From an uncultured Opitutia bacterium (GTDB lineage: Bacteria; Verrucomicrobiota; Verrucomicrobiia; Opitutales; Opitutaceae), in assembly GCA_903877135.1 (NCBI GenBank), contig CAIRCN010000044.1, positions 41,774 through 105,773 on the forward strand: a DNA stretch of 64,000 nucleotides, written 5' to 3'. A program made the translations under genes and the position numbers. This document shows positions 9,366 through 17,438 of this stretch, piece by piece. The notes below the pieces were generated by a model. That model saw nothing but the letters and a program-made list of their open reading frames with translations, searched no databases and was not told the origin of the DNA. Each line of letters begins with the position of its first letter. The first letter of the stretch is position 1.

Positions 9366-10694
9366 TCACTCCAGCACATCCAGCCCGGCCCGCGCCGCCA
9401 CGTCGAGCCGCCGCAGCGCTGCCCGCACCATGGCGTCGCCCGGTCCCTCGACTAGCAACCGCAGCTTCGCCTCGGTGCCCGAGTAGCGCACCAGCACGCG
9501 GCCCTGGGTGCCAAGCTCGGCCTCCAGCGCACGGATGACCGCGTTGAGCGCGGAGAGGGATTCGAGCGGACGTTTCTCCCGCACACGGAGCGCCGCGGTG
9601 AGCTGCGAAAATTTCCGCAAGCGCCGGCGCAGCTCCGAGAGCGGCCGGCCGGTGGCGAGCATCACCGCGATTACTTTCAACGCCGCAACCAAGCCGTCGC
9701 CCGTCGGCGAAATCTCCGCGCAGATGATGTGCCCGCTGCTCTCGCCGCCCAAGGTCGCGCCCTCGGCGCGCATCCGCTCGATGACATAACGGTCGCCGAT
9801 GGCGGTGCGCACGGTCCGGCCGCCGGCCGCCGCGACGGCGGCATCGACGCCGAGATTGCTCTGCATCGTGATGACCAGGGTGTTTTTCGGGAGCGCACCG
9901 GCCGCCAGCGCGTGCGTCGCGAGGATCGTGAGGATTTCGTCGCCGTCGAGCACGCCGCCCAGCTCGTCGCACAGCACGCAACGGTCGCCGTCACCGTCGT
10001 GCGCGATGCCCAGCCGCGCACCCTTGGCGACCACGCGTTCGGCCAGCGCCTTTGGATTTTCACTGCCAACACCGATGTTGATATTGTGCCCATCGGGAGC
10101 CTCGCCGAGGCCGATCACCTCCGCGCCCAGACCGAGCAGCGCCACCGGACTCGTCGCGCAGGTCGCGCCGTTGGCGGTGTCGAGCACGACACGCCAGCCG
10201 GCGAGCGAGCCGCCCGGCAACAGCGCCTGCGCCTCCCACGCATAGGCCGACGCAGCCTCCTCGTGCGCCATGCTGGTGTTGACGGGCGCAACCAGTTTCT
10301 CTGGCAGGGCGCGCTCGATGGCGAGTTCCTCGGCGTCGGTCATCTTCACGCCGCCGGGACCGAAAAACTTGATGCCATTGTCGCCCGGCGGATTGTGCGA
10401 AGCCGTGATGACCACGCCCAGCGCCTCACGGCCGATCCGCACGGCGCGGGCCACCGCCGGCGTGGGCAGCACGCCGAGCGCCACCGGTTCGCAGCCGCCG
10501 GCCCGCAGGCCGCGCGCCACCGCGTCCGCCAGCGACGCCCCGGAAGCGCGCGTGTCGCGACCGATAACCGCGCGGCCCTTTTGCTTCAGCCAGCTCGCGG
10601 CGGCGAAGGCCAGCCGCTCGGCAAACGCCTCGTTGACCAGCGGGCCGCCGTAGGGTCCGCGCACGCCGTCGGTGCCGAAGTACTCCCGGTTCAT
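9366..10694 (-). CDS. glmM: Phosphoglucosamine mutase
   Basis: GlmM converts glucosamine-6-phosphate to glucosamine-1-phosphate for peptidoglycan and LPS. This 442-residue protein starts MNREYFGTDGVRG and has the catalytic serine Ser99 in TASHNP, the metal loop DGDGDR near residue 235, the sugar-binding GESSGH near 320, and the phosphate-binding RYSGTEAKLRLLVEG near the C-terminus. These are diagnostic for alpha-phosphohexomutases of the GlmM type. Its ATG overlaps the TGA of trpD by ATGA, so it is probably translated by re-initiation. A longer open frame upstream is only the shadow of trpD. UppP in the same run supports a cell-wall role. Confidence 0.95.
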   Translation of the reverse strand: MNREYFGTDGVRGPYGGPLVNEAFAERLAFAAASWLKQKGRAVIGRDTRASGASLADAVARGLRAGGCEPVALGVLPTPAVARAVRIGREALGVVITASHNPPGDNGIKFFGPGGVKMTDAEELAIERALPEKLVAPVNTSMAHEEAASAYAWEAQALLPGGSLAGWRVVLDTANGATCATSPVALLGLGAEVIGLGEAPDGHNINIGVGSENPKALAERVVAKGARLGIAHDGDGDRCVLCDELGGVLDGDEILTILATHALAAGALPKNTLVITMQSNLGVDAAVAAAGGRTVRTAIGDRYVIERMRAEGATLGGESSGHIICAEISPTGDGLVAALKVIAVMLATGRPLSELRRRLRKFSQLTAALRVREKRPLESLSALNAVIRALEAELGTQGRVLVRYSGTEAKLRLLVEGPGDAMVRAALRRLDVAARAGLDVLE

Positions 10695-11737
10695 GCGCGG
10701 TAAAAATCGCGGGTTTGCTCGACCTTCCGCTGCACCGCGCCGCTGAGCAACTGCTCGCGCGCCAGGCCCACACCGGTGACGACATCGGGCACCTTGCCGA
10801 CGATCCACAGCGCCACGGCCGCATTGAGGGCAATGGTGTCGGTCAGTCCGGCCGGCGCCGTCCCGGCCAGCACGCTCTCCGTGATGGCGAGGTTTGCGGC
10901 GAGGTCGCCGCCCTGCAGCTCGGCGAACGGTGCGGCCGGCAGCCCGAAGTCCGCCGCGCGCCACTCGGCGTTCAGACCCCGCAATCGGCCGGCGCCGTGC
11001 ACGACGTTTGCCGTCGCGGTGGTCAGTTCATCGATACCGCGGTCCGGTCCGAGCACGCCGTGAACCGCGAGACCCGACCCGATACCAAGCGCATCCAGCG
11101 CGCCGGCGAGTTTCGCCACCCACGGCCTGGCAAACACGCCGAGCAGGAGATGCTCGGGCCGGCCGGGATTGATCAGCGGGCCGAGAATGTTGAAAATCGT
11201 GCGCTGGCCGCGCGCCGCGAGCGCCTTGCGCACCTGCGCGATGTGCTTGAACGCCGGATGAAAGGCCGGCGCGAAAAAGAACACGTAGCCCAGCTCGTCG
11301 AGTGCGCGGCGGTGCTGCTCCGGCGACGCCTCGAGATTCACGCCCAGCGCCGCCAGCAGGTCCGCGCTGCCGCACTTCGACGTGATGCCGCGGTTGCCGT
11401 GTTTCATCACTTTCACTCCGGCACTGGCGAGAACGAGGACGACGAGACTGGAGATGTTGAATCCACCGGCGTGGTCGCCGCCCGTGCCGACAATATCGAT
11501 CGCCTGCGGCGCCCACGCTTCGACGCCAGGATTCCGCGCCCGCGCCCAAAATGCCCGCGCAAACGCCGCCACCTCCGCCGCCGTCTCGCCCTTGGCCGCC
11601 AACGCGGTGAGAAACGCGCCCTTGGTGTCGTCAGGCACCTCGATAGCTGCGAGTTCAGCCGCGGCGATTTCCACCTGGTCCACCGTCAGGTCGCGCTGGG
11701 CGGCAAGCTGGGCGGTGAGGTCGGGAAGCGAGGGCAT
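10691..11737 (-). CDS. trpD: Anthranilate phosphoribosyltransferase
   Basis: TrpD transfers phosphoribose from PRPP to anthranilate in tryptophan synthesis. This protein has 348 residues, normal for the family. The PRPP/magnesium motif GTGGD is at 84-88, followed by FNISSL and the anthranilate-binding KHGNRGITSKCGSAD at about 112-126. LGPLINPGRPEHLLLGVF and DELTTA further along also match the family. It is separated from other trp genes, lying 52 bases after uppP and overlapping glmM by four bases. The placement in a cell-wall gene run is unusual and suggests the rest of the pathway is scattered in this genome. Confidence 0.95.
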   Translation of the reverse strand: MPSLPDLTAQLAAQRDLTVDQVEIAAAELAAIEVPDDTKGAFLTALAAKGETAAEVAAFARAFWARARNPGVEAWAPQAIDIVGTGGDHAGGFNISSLVVLVLASAGVKVMKHGNRGITSKCGSADLLAALGVNLEASPEQHRRALDELGYVFFFAPAFHPAFKHIAQVRKALAARGQRTIFNILGPLINPGRPEHLLLGVFARPWVAKLAGALDALGIGSGLAVHGVLGPDRGIDELTTATANVVHGAGRLRGLNAEWRAADFGLPAAPFAELQGGDLAANLAITESVLAGTAPAGLTDTIALNAAVALWIVGKVPDVVTGVGLAREQLLSGAVQRKVEQTRDFYRA

Positions 11738-11789
11738 TCCGGCGAGTCAGGAGAGAGGGCGTCGCGCCGCAAATGAAATTCGCGGCCGG

Positions 11790-12653
11790 TCAGAATCCGT
11801 TCAGCGCGAGTCCGAAGATCACCGCCGCCGCGGCGAGACAGTAGTAGCCGAAGCGTTTCCAGTGGCCGCCTTCGAGCCAACGGGACAGCCAGCGCAGCGC
11901 CAGCAGACCCGCCAGAAAACTCGCCACCATACCGAACAGACCCGGCGTGAGCAGGTGCAGGAGATGGGCCGAACTGGCGGCCTCCGCGTGCGATTTGAAC
12001 AGCCGGTAGAACTCACGCGCAATCGCCAGCGGCGTGATGACGACCGCCAGTGCGAAGCTGAATTCCTCCGCACGTCGCCGGCCCACGCCGGCCAGCATCC
12101 CCGCGGAGATCGTGCTGCCGGAGCGCGAGAGCCCGCGGAAAGGCACGCAAACACCCTGCACGCAACCGATCCAGAAAGAGTCGCGCAGGGTGATGTCGTT
12201 GCGCCCGGTGTCGCGAGGCGCCCGCGCCGCGGCGATGAGGATCAGGATGCCGGCGGCACACAACGCACCGGCGATGAGCCTGAGCGACGAGAATAGTTGC
12301 TCGATTTCCGCCCGGTCGCCCCCGCCGAGCGCGAATTTTTCGATCAGTAATTTCATGGCGCCACCGACGAGCAGTGTGAAAAACGTGGCCACAGCCACCT
12401 GCTTCACGGTGTCGATCAGACGGATGCGGTTCGCAAAGAAACTCTCGCGCCAAGCCCGCCAGAAATACGCAATCACGGCGAACATCGTTCCGGTGTGCAG
12501 CATCACCAGCAGAAAGGCCATCTCGGGACTCGCCGGATCGAGGCGCATGAGCTTCTCCGCCACGATGACGTGGGCAGAACTGGAAACCGGCAGCAATTCG
12601 GCCGCCCCTTGGATCAGGCCGAGCAAGAGGATTTGGAGGAAAGTAGGTTCCAT
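11790..12653 (-). CDS. uppP: Undecaprenyl-diphosphatase (BacA type)
   Basis: This 287-residue inner-membrane enzyme dephosphorylates undecaprenyl pyrophosphate to recycle the lipid carrier for peptidoglycan and O-antigen. The first signature QGAAELLPVSSSAH is at residues 15-28, and the second, LSRSGSTISAG, is near 170-180, where the usual PGVSRSG appears as PFRGLSRSG. About eight hydrophobic helices are present. It is the first gene of a minus-strand run with trpD and glmM, and it is divergent from rpmF across roughly 195 bases. In other bacteria this family also confers some bacitracin resistance. Confidence 0.94.
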   Translation of the reverse strand: MEPTFLQILLLGLIQGAAELLPVSSSAHVIVAEKLMRLDPASPEMAFLLVMLHTGTMFAVIAYFWRAWRESFFANRIRLIDTVKQVAVATFFTLLVGGAMKLLIEKFALGGGDRAEIEQLFSSLRLIAGALCAAGILILIAAARAPRDTGRNDITLRDSFWIGCVQGVCVPFRGLSRSGSTISAGMLAGVGRRRAEEFSFALAVVITPLAIAREFYRLFKSHAEAASSAHLLHLLTPGLFGMVASFLAGLLALRWLSRWLEGGHWKRFGYYCLAAAAVIFGLALNGF

Positions 12654-12757
12654 AGAGCGGAGAATTGATGAAAACGCACAGATTGTCTGGAGTTGCCTTG
12701 GGGCGTCGAGCCTGGTTGTGAGAAAAAATCTGCGAGGGAAAACGTCAGTTATCGCGC

Positions 12758-12787
12758 TTGACGCGCCCTTCCGCCGCCCTTTACTCC
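12758..12787 (+). promoter_or_regulatory. Candidate sigma-70-type promoter for rpmF-plsX-fabH
   Basis: A TTGACG hexamer (12758-12763) resembling the -35 box is followed 18 bases later by TACTCC (12782-12787), a weak -10 match. It sits 63 bases before the rpmF ATG in the divergent uppP/rpmF gap. The -10 element is poor, so this is tentative. Confidence 0.3.
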
Positions 12788-12849
12788 GACCCCTTCACAC
12801 GTTCCACCCGGCGTTTTTAAGGAAGCGCCACGCAACAAACTTCACTTCC

Positions 12850-13029
12850 ATGGCCAATCCGAAACGCAAGCAGTCCAAACGCCGCAGCGCCAACCGCCGC
12901 GCCGGCAACGCCTTTATCGCCCCTGAGTTCGCGAAGGATCCGACCGATGGCAGCGCTTTCCGCCCGCACCGCGTGAACCCGAAAAACGGCATGTATCGCG
13001 GTCGTCAGGTGTTAAACATCGAGGTCTGA
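12850..13029 (+). CDS. rpmF: 50S ribosomal protein L32
   Basis: This 59-residue basic protein begins MANPKRKQSKRRSANRRAG, the conserved start of bacterial L32, and continues through APEFAKDPTDGSAFRPHRVN. It lacks the paired cysteines of zinc-binding L32 variants, so it is the zinc-independent form. The ATG at 12850 is chosen because the longer frame upstream is antisense to uppP. It heads the widely conserved rpmF-plsX-fabH cluster, with plsX starting 38 bases downstream, which couples ribosome production with fatty-acid and phospholipid supply. Confidence 0.95.
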   Translation: MANPKRKQSKRRSANRRAGNAFIAPEFAKDPTDGSAFRPHRVNPKNGMYRGRQVLNIEV

Positions 13030-13067
13030 GGCGCACGCCGCCCCCACCGCCACGCGGCCTCCTAGCG

Positions 13068-14123
13068 ATGGGCACATCTACCGGCGACACCGGACACATA
13101 GCGATCGATGCCATGGGTGGGGACATGGGTCCCGCCGAGGTGGTCGAGGCCGTCAAACTGGCTTTCCGCAGTCACGCGGACCTGAATCCCGTCATTTTGG
13201 TGGGAAACGAGGCGGTGCTGCGTCCCCTGCTGCATACCAGCGGGTTGCATCATAACAAACGCGTGAGTATTTTTCATGCCTCAGAAGTCGTCACGATGGA
13301 TGACAAGCCGATGCAGGCGTTGAAACGGAAGAAGGACTCCTCAATGGTCCGGGCCATCGAGCTCGTCAAAGACGGCCGCGCCAGCGTCGTGGTCAGCTGC
13401 GGCAACACCGGCGCGCTGATGGCCGGCGGCACTCTCCGGTTGCGCACGATGGAAGGCATCGCCCGGCCAGCCCTGGCCGCAGTGGTGCCGCGGGAAAACG
13501 GCCACTTCATTTTGATCGATGCCGGTGCCAACCCCGTGGCCAAGCCCGAACATCTCGTGCACAACGCCATTCTTGGCAGCCACTATTGCCGCGTGGTGCT
13601 CGGCAAGGCCCGGCCCCGTGTCGGCCTGATGACCATCGGCACCGAGGAGGGCAAGGGCAACGCCCTCATCTCCGAGACCAACGAACTCCTGAAGCGCACC
13701 GGCGACATCATCAACTACGTCGGCCCGATCGAGGGATTTCAGGTGTTCGCCGAGCACGTTGACGTCGTGGTCTGCGACGGATTTGTCGGCAACATCATGA
13801 TCAAGAGCTGGGAGTCGCTTGTGAATTTTTTCTCCGGCATTTTGAAGGAAGAGTTGCGCGCCAATCCCATGCGGGCCACCGGGGCGCTGTTCTCCAAGGG
13901 CGCCTTTGCCGCGCTGAAGGAGCGGCTCAACCCCGAACGCTACGGCGGCGCGCCTCTGCTGGGGCTCCGCGGCAACATTCTCAAGGCCCACGGCTCGTCC
14001 AACAGGTATGCGATCCGCAGTGCGATCATGGCGGCCAGCCAGATTATCAAGGCCGACATGAACCACCGGATCGAGGCCGATATCGCCCGCGCCAACTCTT
14101 TGATCGCCCGGATCGAAGGGTGA
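13068..14123 (+). CDS. plsX: Phosphate acyltransferase PlsX
   Basis: PlsX makes acyl-phosphate from acyl-ACP for the PlsY glycerol-phosphate acylation step. This 351-residue protein shows IAIDAMGGDMGPAEVVEA at the start, then VVVSCGNTGALMAGG, ILIDAGANPVAKPEHLVHNA, VGLMTIGTEEGKGN and VVVCDGFVGNIMIKSWES, all family hallmarks. It lies between rpmF and fabH, the classical gene order. The gap to fabH is 31 bases, so they are likely one operon. It acts at the inner face of the cytoplasmic membrane. Confidence 0.96.
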   Translation: MGTSTGDTGHIAIDAMGGDMGPAEVVEAVKLAFRSHADLNPVILVGNEAVLRPLLHTSGLHHNKRVSIFHASEVVTMDDKPMQALKRKKDSSMVRAIELVKDGRASVVVSCGNTGALMAGGTLRLRTMEGIARPALAAVVPRENGHFILIDAGANPVAKPEHLVHNAILGSHYCRVVLGKARPRVGLMTIGTEEGKGNALISETNELLKRTGDIINYVGPIEGFQVFAEHVDVVVCDGFVGNIMIKSWESLVNFFSGILKEELRANPMRATGALFSKGAFAALKERLNPERYGGAPLLGLRGNILKAHGSSNRYAIRSAIMAASQIIKADMNHRIEADIARANSLIARIEG

Positions 14124-14154
14124 TGTTTTCCGCCACCGCCGCCCGCGCCTGCTC

Positions 14155-15141
14155 ATGCCCTCCACTGTCATTCTTGGCACCGGTTCCTATGCCCCGGACC
14201 GCGTGCTCACCAACGCTGAGCTCTCCACCAAGGTCGATACCTCCGACGAGTGGATTCGCAGCCGCAGCGGCATCCGCGAGCGCCGTATCGCCGCCCCCGG
14301 CGAAGCCACCTCGGACATGGCGGTCAAAGCCGCCCAAGCGGCCCTAGTCGATGCCGGCATCACCGCGACCGACATCGACCTGTTGATCGTCGCCACAATC
14401 ACGCCCGACCTGCCCTTGCCGGCGGCCTCGTGCATCATCCAGCACAAGCTGGGCATGCGCACCAATACAGCCTGCTTCGATCTCAACGCCGCCTGCTCGG
14501 GCTTTGTTTACGCCTTGGACACCGCCTCTGCGATGCTAGCCTCCGGGCGCTACCGCCGCGGCCTCGTCATCGGCGCGGAAAAATTGTCCTCGATCGTGGA
14601 CTGGCAGGACCGGACCACCTGCGTGCTCTTCGGCGACGGAGCGGGCGCCGCCGTGCTCGGCCAGAGCGAGCAACCGGGGATCGGACTGCTCGGCACCAAA
14701 CTCGGCGCCTACGGCGACTGCGTCGATCTGCTCTGCATTACTCACGGCGGAAGTTCCAACCCCACCACGCCGGAGTCGATTGCGGCGCGCAACCACTGCA
14801 TTCGGATGAAGGGCAAGGAAGTCTTCAAGCTGGCGGTGCGCGCGATGGACGAGGCGGCCCGGGATATATTGGAACAACATCAGTTGCACGCTGATCAGAT
14901 TGGGCTCGTGATTCCCCATCAGGCCAACCTCCGCATCATCGAAGCTATCTCGCAATACTTGGAACTCCCCATGGAGCGCTTCTTCGTGAACGTCGAGCGC
15001 TACGGCAACACTTCCGCCGCCTCGATTCCCCTCGCGCTCGACGAGGCGCGTCGCACCGGGCTGATCAAACCCGGTGACCTCACTCTGCTTGTCGCGTTTG
15101 GGGCGGGCTTGACCTATGGGAGCGCCCTGATTCGCTGGTAA
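14155..15141 (+). CDS. fabH: Beta-ketoacyl-ACP synthase III
   Basis: FabH condenses acetyl-CoA (or a branched starter) with malonyl-ACP to begin fatty-acid synthesis. This 328-residue protein has the complete catalytic triad: Cys114 in LNAACSGF, His255 in VIPHQANLR and Asn285 in RYGNTSAAS. It starts MPSTVILGTGSYAPDRVLTN and ends LVAFGAGLTYGSALIRW, both typical. It follows plsX by 31 bases and precedes the BamD-like gene by 11 bases, so the cluster probably continues as one transcript into envelope-assembly genes. Confidence 0.96.
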   Translation: MPSTVILGTGSYAPDRVLTNAELSTKVDTSDEWIRSRSGIRERRIAAPGEATSDMAVKAAQAALVDAGITATDIDLLIVATITPDLPLPAASCIIQHKLGMRTNTACFDLNAACSGFVYALDTASAMLASGRYRRGLVIGAEKLSSIVDWQDRTTCVLFGDGAGAAVLGQSEQPGIGLLGTKLGAYGDCVDLLCITHGGSSNPTTPESIAARNHCIRMKGKEVFKLAVRAMDEAARDILEQHQLHADQIGLVIPHQANLRIIEAISQYLELPMERFFVNVERYGNTSAASIPLALDEARRTGLIKPGDLTLLVAFGAGLTYGSALIRW

Positions 15142-15152
15142 CTCCTTTTTGC

Positions 15153-16208
15153 ATGTCCACTTTGTTTGCCCGTCCTCTCGCCGCCTTCGCTCTCGTGCTC
15201 ATCGCGCTTTGCCTGTCTGCAGGCGCCGCCCGGGCTGAACTCGTCTGGAATCCCCAGAACGGCTGGCGCCTTGAAGGCGGTGCACTTTCAGGTGTCTCGG
15301 GCCCCGAAGCCCGCAACGCCTTGGATCTGATGAACAAGGCCCGCACGGCCGAAGAGCATGGCAGCAAGTCGTCCGCCCTGCGCTCCTACGCCAAAGTCAC
15401 CAAGAAATACCCCAGTTCCATCTATGCCGCCGAGGCCTACTACCGCTCGGCCAAACTCTATCTGACCCGCAGACAGTATTATCAGGCGTTCGATTCCTTT
15501 GAGCAAATCTTGGTCCGATATCCCAACACGAAGCGCTTCAACGAAATCATTGGCGAACAATACCGCATCGCCAGCGCCATGCTCGATGGCGCGCGTCCCC
15601 GCGTTTTCTGGGGCCTCATCCCCGGCCTGCCGAACCGCTCGAAGGCGATCGAGTATTTTGAGTCGATTCTCGTTTTCGCCCCCTATAGCGACTACGCCCC
15701 GCTCGCGCTCATGAACGTCGCCCGCGGCCACCTCAAACAGCGCAACAGCGAGGAAGCCATCAACGCGCTCGACCGGATGATCAATAGCTACCCGCAGAGC
15801 CTGCTGGCCCCCGACGCCTATCTGAAACTAGGCCAGACCCACGCCAGCCTCGTCGACGGCCCCTACTACGACCAAGGCTCCACCAAGGAAGCGCTCACCT
15901 ACTTCGAGGACTTCATGATCCTCTACCCGAACGACTCGAACGTCCCCACCGCTGCGAAGGGTCTCGACAGCATGAAGCAGATGCTTTCGGAGAGCAAAAT
16001 GAAGATCGGCGACTTCTATTTCTACAAACGCTCGAACTACACCGCCGCCCGCGTCTTCTACAACGAGGCCATCACCGCCTATCCCGATTCCCCGGTCGCC
16101 AAACGCGCCAAGCAAAAGCTCGCAGAAGTCGAGGCCAAGTCCGCCGGCAAGCCCGCGCCGGTCGACACGACTGCGCCCGCCAAGAAAAAGCGCTTCTGGC
16201 TCTTCTAG
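15153..16208 (+). CDS. BamD-like tetratricopeptide protein (outer-membrane assembly)
   Basis: This 351-residue secreted protein has a signal peptide ending ...SAGAARA and at least five TPR-like helical pairs, for example SALRSYAKVTKKYPSSIYAAE, AFDSFEQILVRYPNTKRFNE, AINALDRMINSYPQSLLAPD and ALTYFEDFMILYPNDSNVP. The spacing and the YP turns resemble BamD (YfiO), the TPR lipoprotein of the beta-barrel assembly machine. No lipobox cysteine is present at the cleavage site, so unlike true BamD it may not be lipidated. A lysine-rich C-terminus (AKKKRFWLF) ends the chain. It is followed immediately by lptE, which supports an outer-membrane biogenesis role. YbgF/CpoB-type proteins are the alternative. 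Confidence 0.75.
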   Translation: MSTLFARPLAAFALVLIALCLSAGAARAELVWNPQNGWRLEGGALSGVSGPEARNALDLMNKARTAEEHGSKSSALRSYAKVTKKYPSSIYAAEAYYRSAKLYLTRRQYYQAFDSFEQILVRYPNTKRFNEIIGEQYRIASAMLDGARPRVFWGLIPGLPNRSKAIEYFESILVFAPYSDYAPLALMNVARGHLKQRNSEEAINALDRMINSYPQSLLAPDAYLKLGQTHASLVDGPYYDQGSTKEALTYFEDFMILYPNDSNVPTAAKGLDSMKQMLSESKMKIGDFYFYKRSNYTAARVFYNEAITAYPDSPVAKRAKQKLAEVEAKSAGKPAPVDTTAPAKKKRFWLF

Positions 16209-16217
16209 GCCTGCGCC

Positions 16218-16757
16218 GTGAACTCCGCGGTCAAGTCCCCACGGCTCGGTTTGTTCGGCACCCGCTGCCTGTCCCTCGTCGCCCTGCTGCTCGGCGCCGG
16301 CTGCGCCCAATACCAGCTCGGCACCGCCGGCAAACTCACCTTCTCGACCCTCTACGTCGCCCCGGTTGAGAACAAGGTCCTCCTGCCCCAGGCCCAAGCG
16401 ATCGTCTCGACCCAGTTACGCGAAACCCTGGCGCGCGGCGGCCGCGTCAGCCTTGTCAACGCCCCCGAGGCCGCCGACGCCACTCTCCGCGTCGTCATCA
16501 AGGACTACCGCCGCGACGTCGAGGCCTCGCGCGCCGACGACACCGGACTAGCGCGCAAATTTTCGCTCCTCCTCGGCGTCACCTGCACCCTGCGTGACAA
16601 CCGCAGCGGCAAAATCCTCTTTACCGACCGCGCGATCAACGTCCGCCGCGACGCCTTCACCGACAGCGGCCAGCTGCAGGCCGAGTATCAAGCCCTACCG
16701 CTCCTCGCCGAGTCGCTGGCCGACAAAGTCGCCCACACCGTCCTCGACGTGTGGTGA
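16218..16757 (+). CDS. lptE: LptE-family LPS-assembly lipoprotein
   Basis: This 179-residue lipoprotein begins at a GTG; the signal segment LSLVALLLGAGC gives a lipobox with Cys29 as the modified residue. The mature part, starting AQYQLGTAGKLTFSTLYVAPVENK and containing TQLRETLARGG and a strand-rich middle (LRVVIKDYRRDVEA), fits the LptE/RlpB family that plugs the LptD barrel during LPS insertion. It lies 9 bases after the BamD-like gene and 3 bases before rpe. lptD itself is at 36728-38797. Primary sequence conservation is low in this family, so the symbol rests on layout and context. Confidence 0.75.
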   Translation: MNSAVKSPRLGLFGTRCLSLVALLLGAGCAQYQLGTAGKLTFSTLYVAPVENKVLLPQAQAIVSTQLRETLARGGRVSLVNAPEAADATLRVVIKDYRRDVEASRADDTGLARKFSLLLGVTCTLRDNRSGKILFTDRAINVRRDAFTDSGQLQAEYQALPLLAESLADKVAHTVLDVW

Positions 16758-16760
16758 GCC

Positions 16761-17417
16761 ATGCACGCTCCGCTCCTCGCCCCTTCCCTCCTCGCCGGCG
16801 ATCACGCCAACCTCGCCGCCAGCGCGCGCCTCGTCGAGGACCTGCGCCTCTCCTGGCTGCACTGCGACATTATGGACGGCCACTTCGTCCCCAATCTCTC
16901 GTTCAGTCCCGAGACACTCGCGGCCTTGCGCCGCGCCGGCTCCGCGCTTTTCTTCGACACACACCTGATGCTCGACGAGCCGCACCGCTACATCGAGGCG
17001 TTCGCGAAAGCTGGCGCCAACCTGATCAGCGTCCACATCGAGCCCACCTACGAGCACGTGGCCACGCTGGCGCGCATCCGGGCGCTCGGCTGTCAGAACG
17101 GCATCGTGCTCAACCCCGCCACTCCCGCAGCGGCCATCGAGTCGCTCCTCCCGCTCGTCGATCTCGTGCTCGTGATGACTGTGCAACCCGGCTTCGGCGG
17201 CCAATCCTTCCGCCGCGACATGCTGCCCAAGCTCCGGCAAATCGATCAGTGGCGCCGCGAGCGCAACTTGCCGTTCCGCCTCGAGGTTGACGGCGGCATT
17301 GATCTCGCCACCGCCGCCGAGTGTCGCGCCGAGGGCGCCGACACCTTTGTCGCCGGCACCTCCTTTTTCAAAGCCGCCGACCGCGCCCAGTTTGCAGCGA
17401 ACTTCACGAAGCTGTAG
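16761..17417 (+). CDS. rpe: Ribulose-phosphate 3-epimerase
   Basis: Rpe interconverts ribulose-5-phosphate and xylulose-5-phosphate in the pentose-phosphate pathway. This 218-residue TIM-barrel protein has the metal-site segment LHCDIMDGHFVPNLSFSP, then DTHLML, GIVLNPATP, VMTVQPGFGGQSF and the phosphate-binding EVDGGIDLATAAECRAEGAD with VAGTSFF. All active-site histidines and aspartates appear present. It starts 3 bases after the lptE stop and ends the plus-strand run that began with rpmF. It converges with the binding-protein gene on the other strand. Confidence 0.95.
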   Translation: MHAPLLAPSLLAGDHANLAASARLVEDLRLSWLHCDIMDGHFVPNLSFSPETLAALRRAGSALFFDTHLMLDEPHRYIEAFAKAGANLISVHIEPTYEHVATLARIRALGCQNGIVLNPATPAAAIESLLPLVDLVLVMTVQPGFGGQSFRRDMLPKLRQIDQWRRERNLPFRLEVDGGIDLATAAECRAEGADTFVAGTSFFKAADRAQFAANFTKL

Positions 17418-17438
17418 GTCGCGGATCAAACGCGATCC

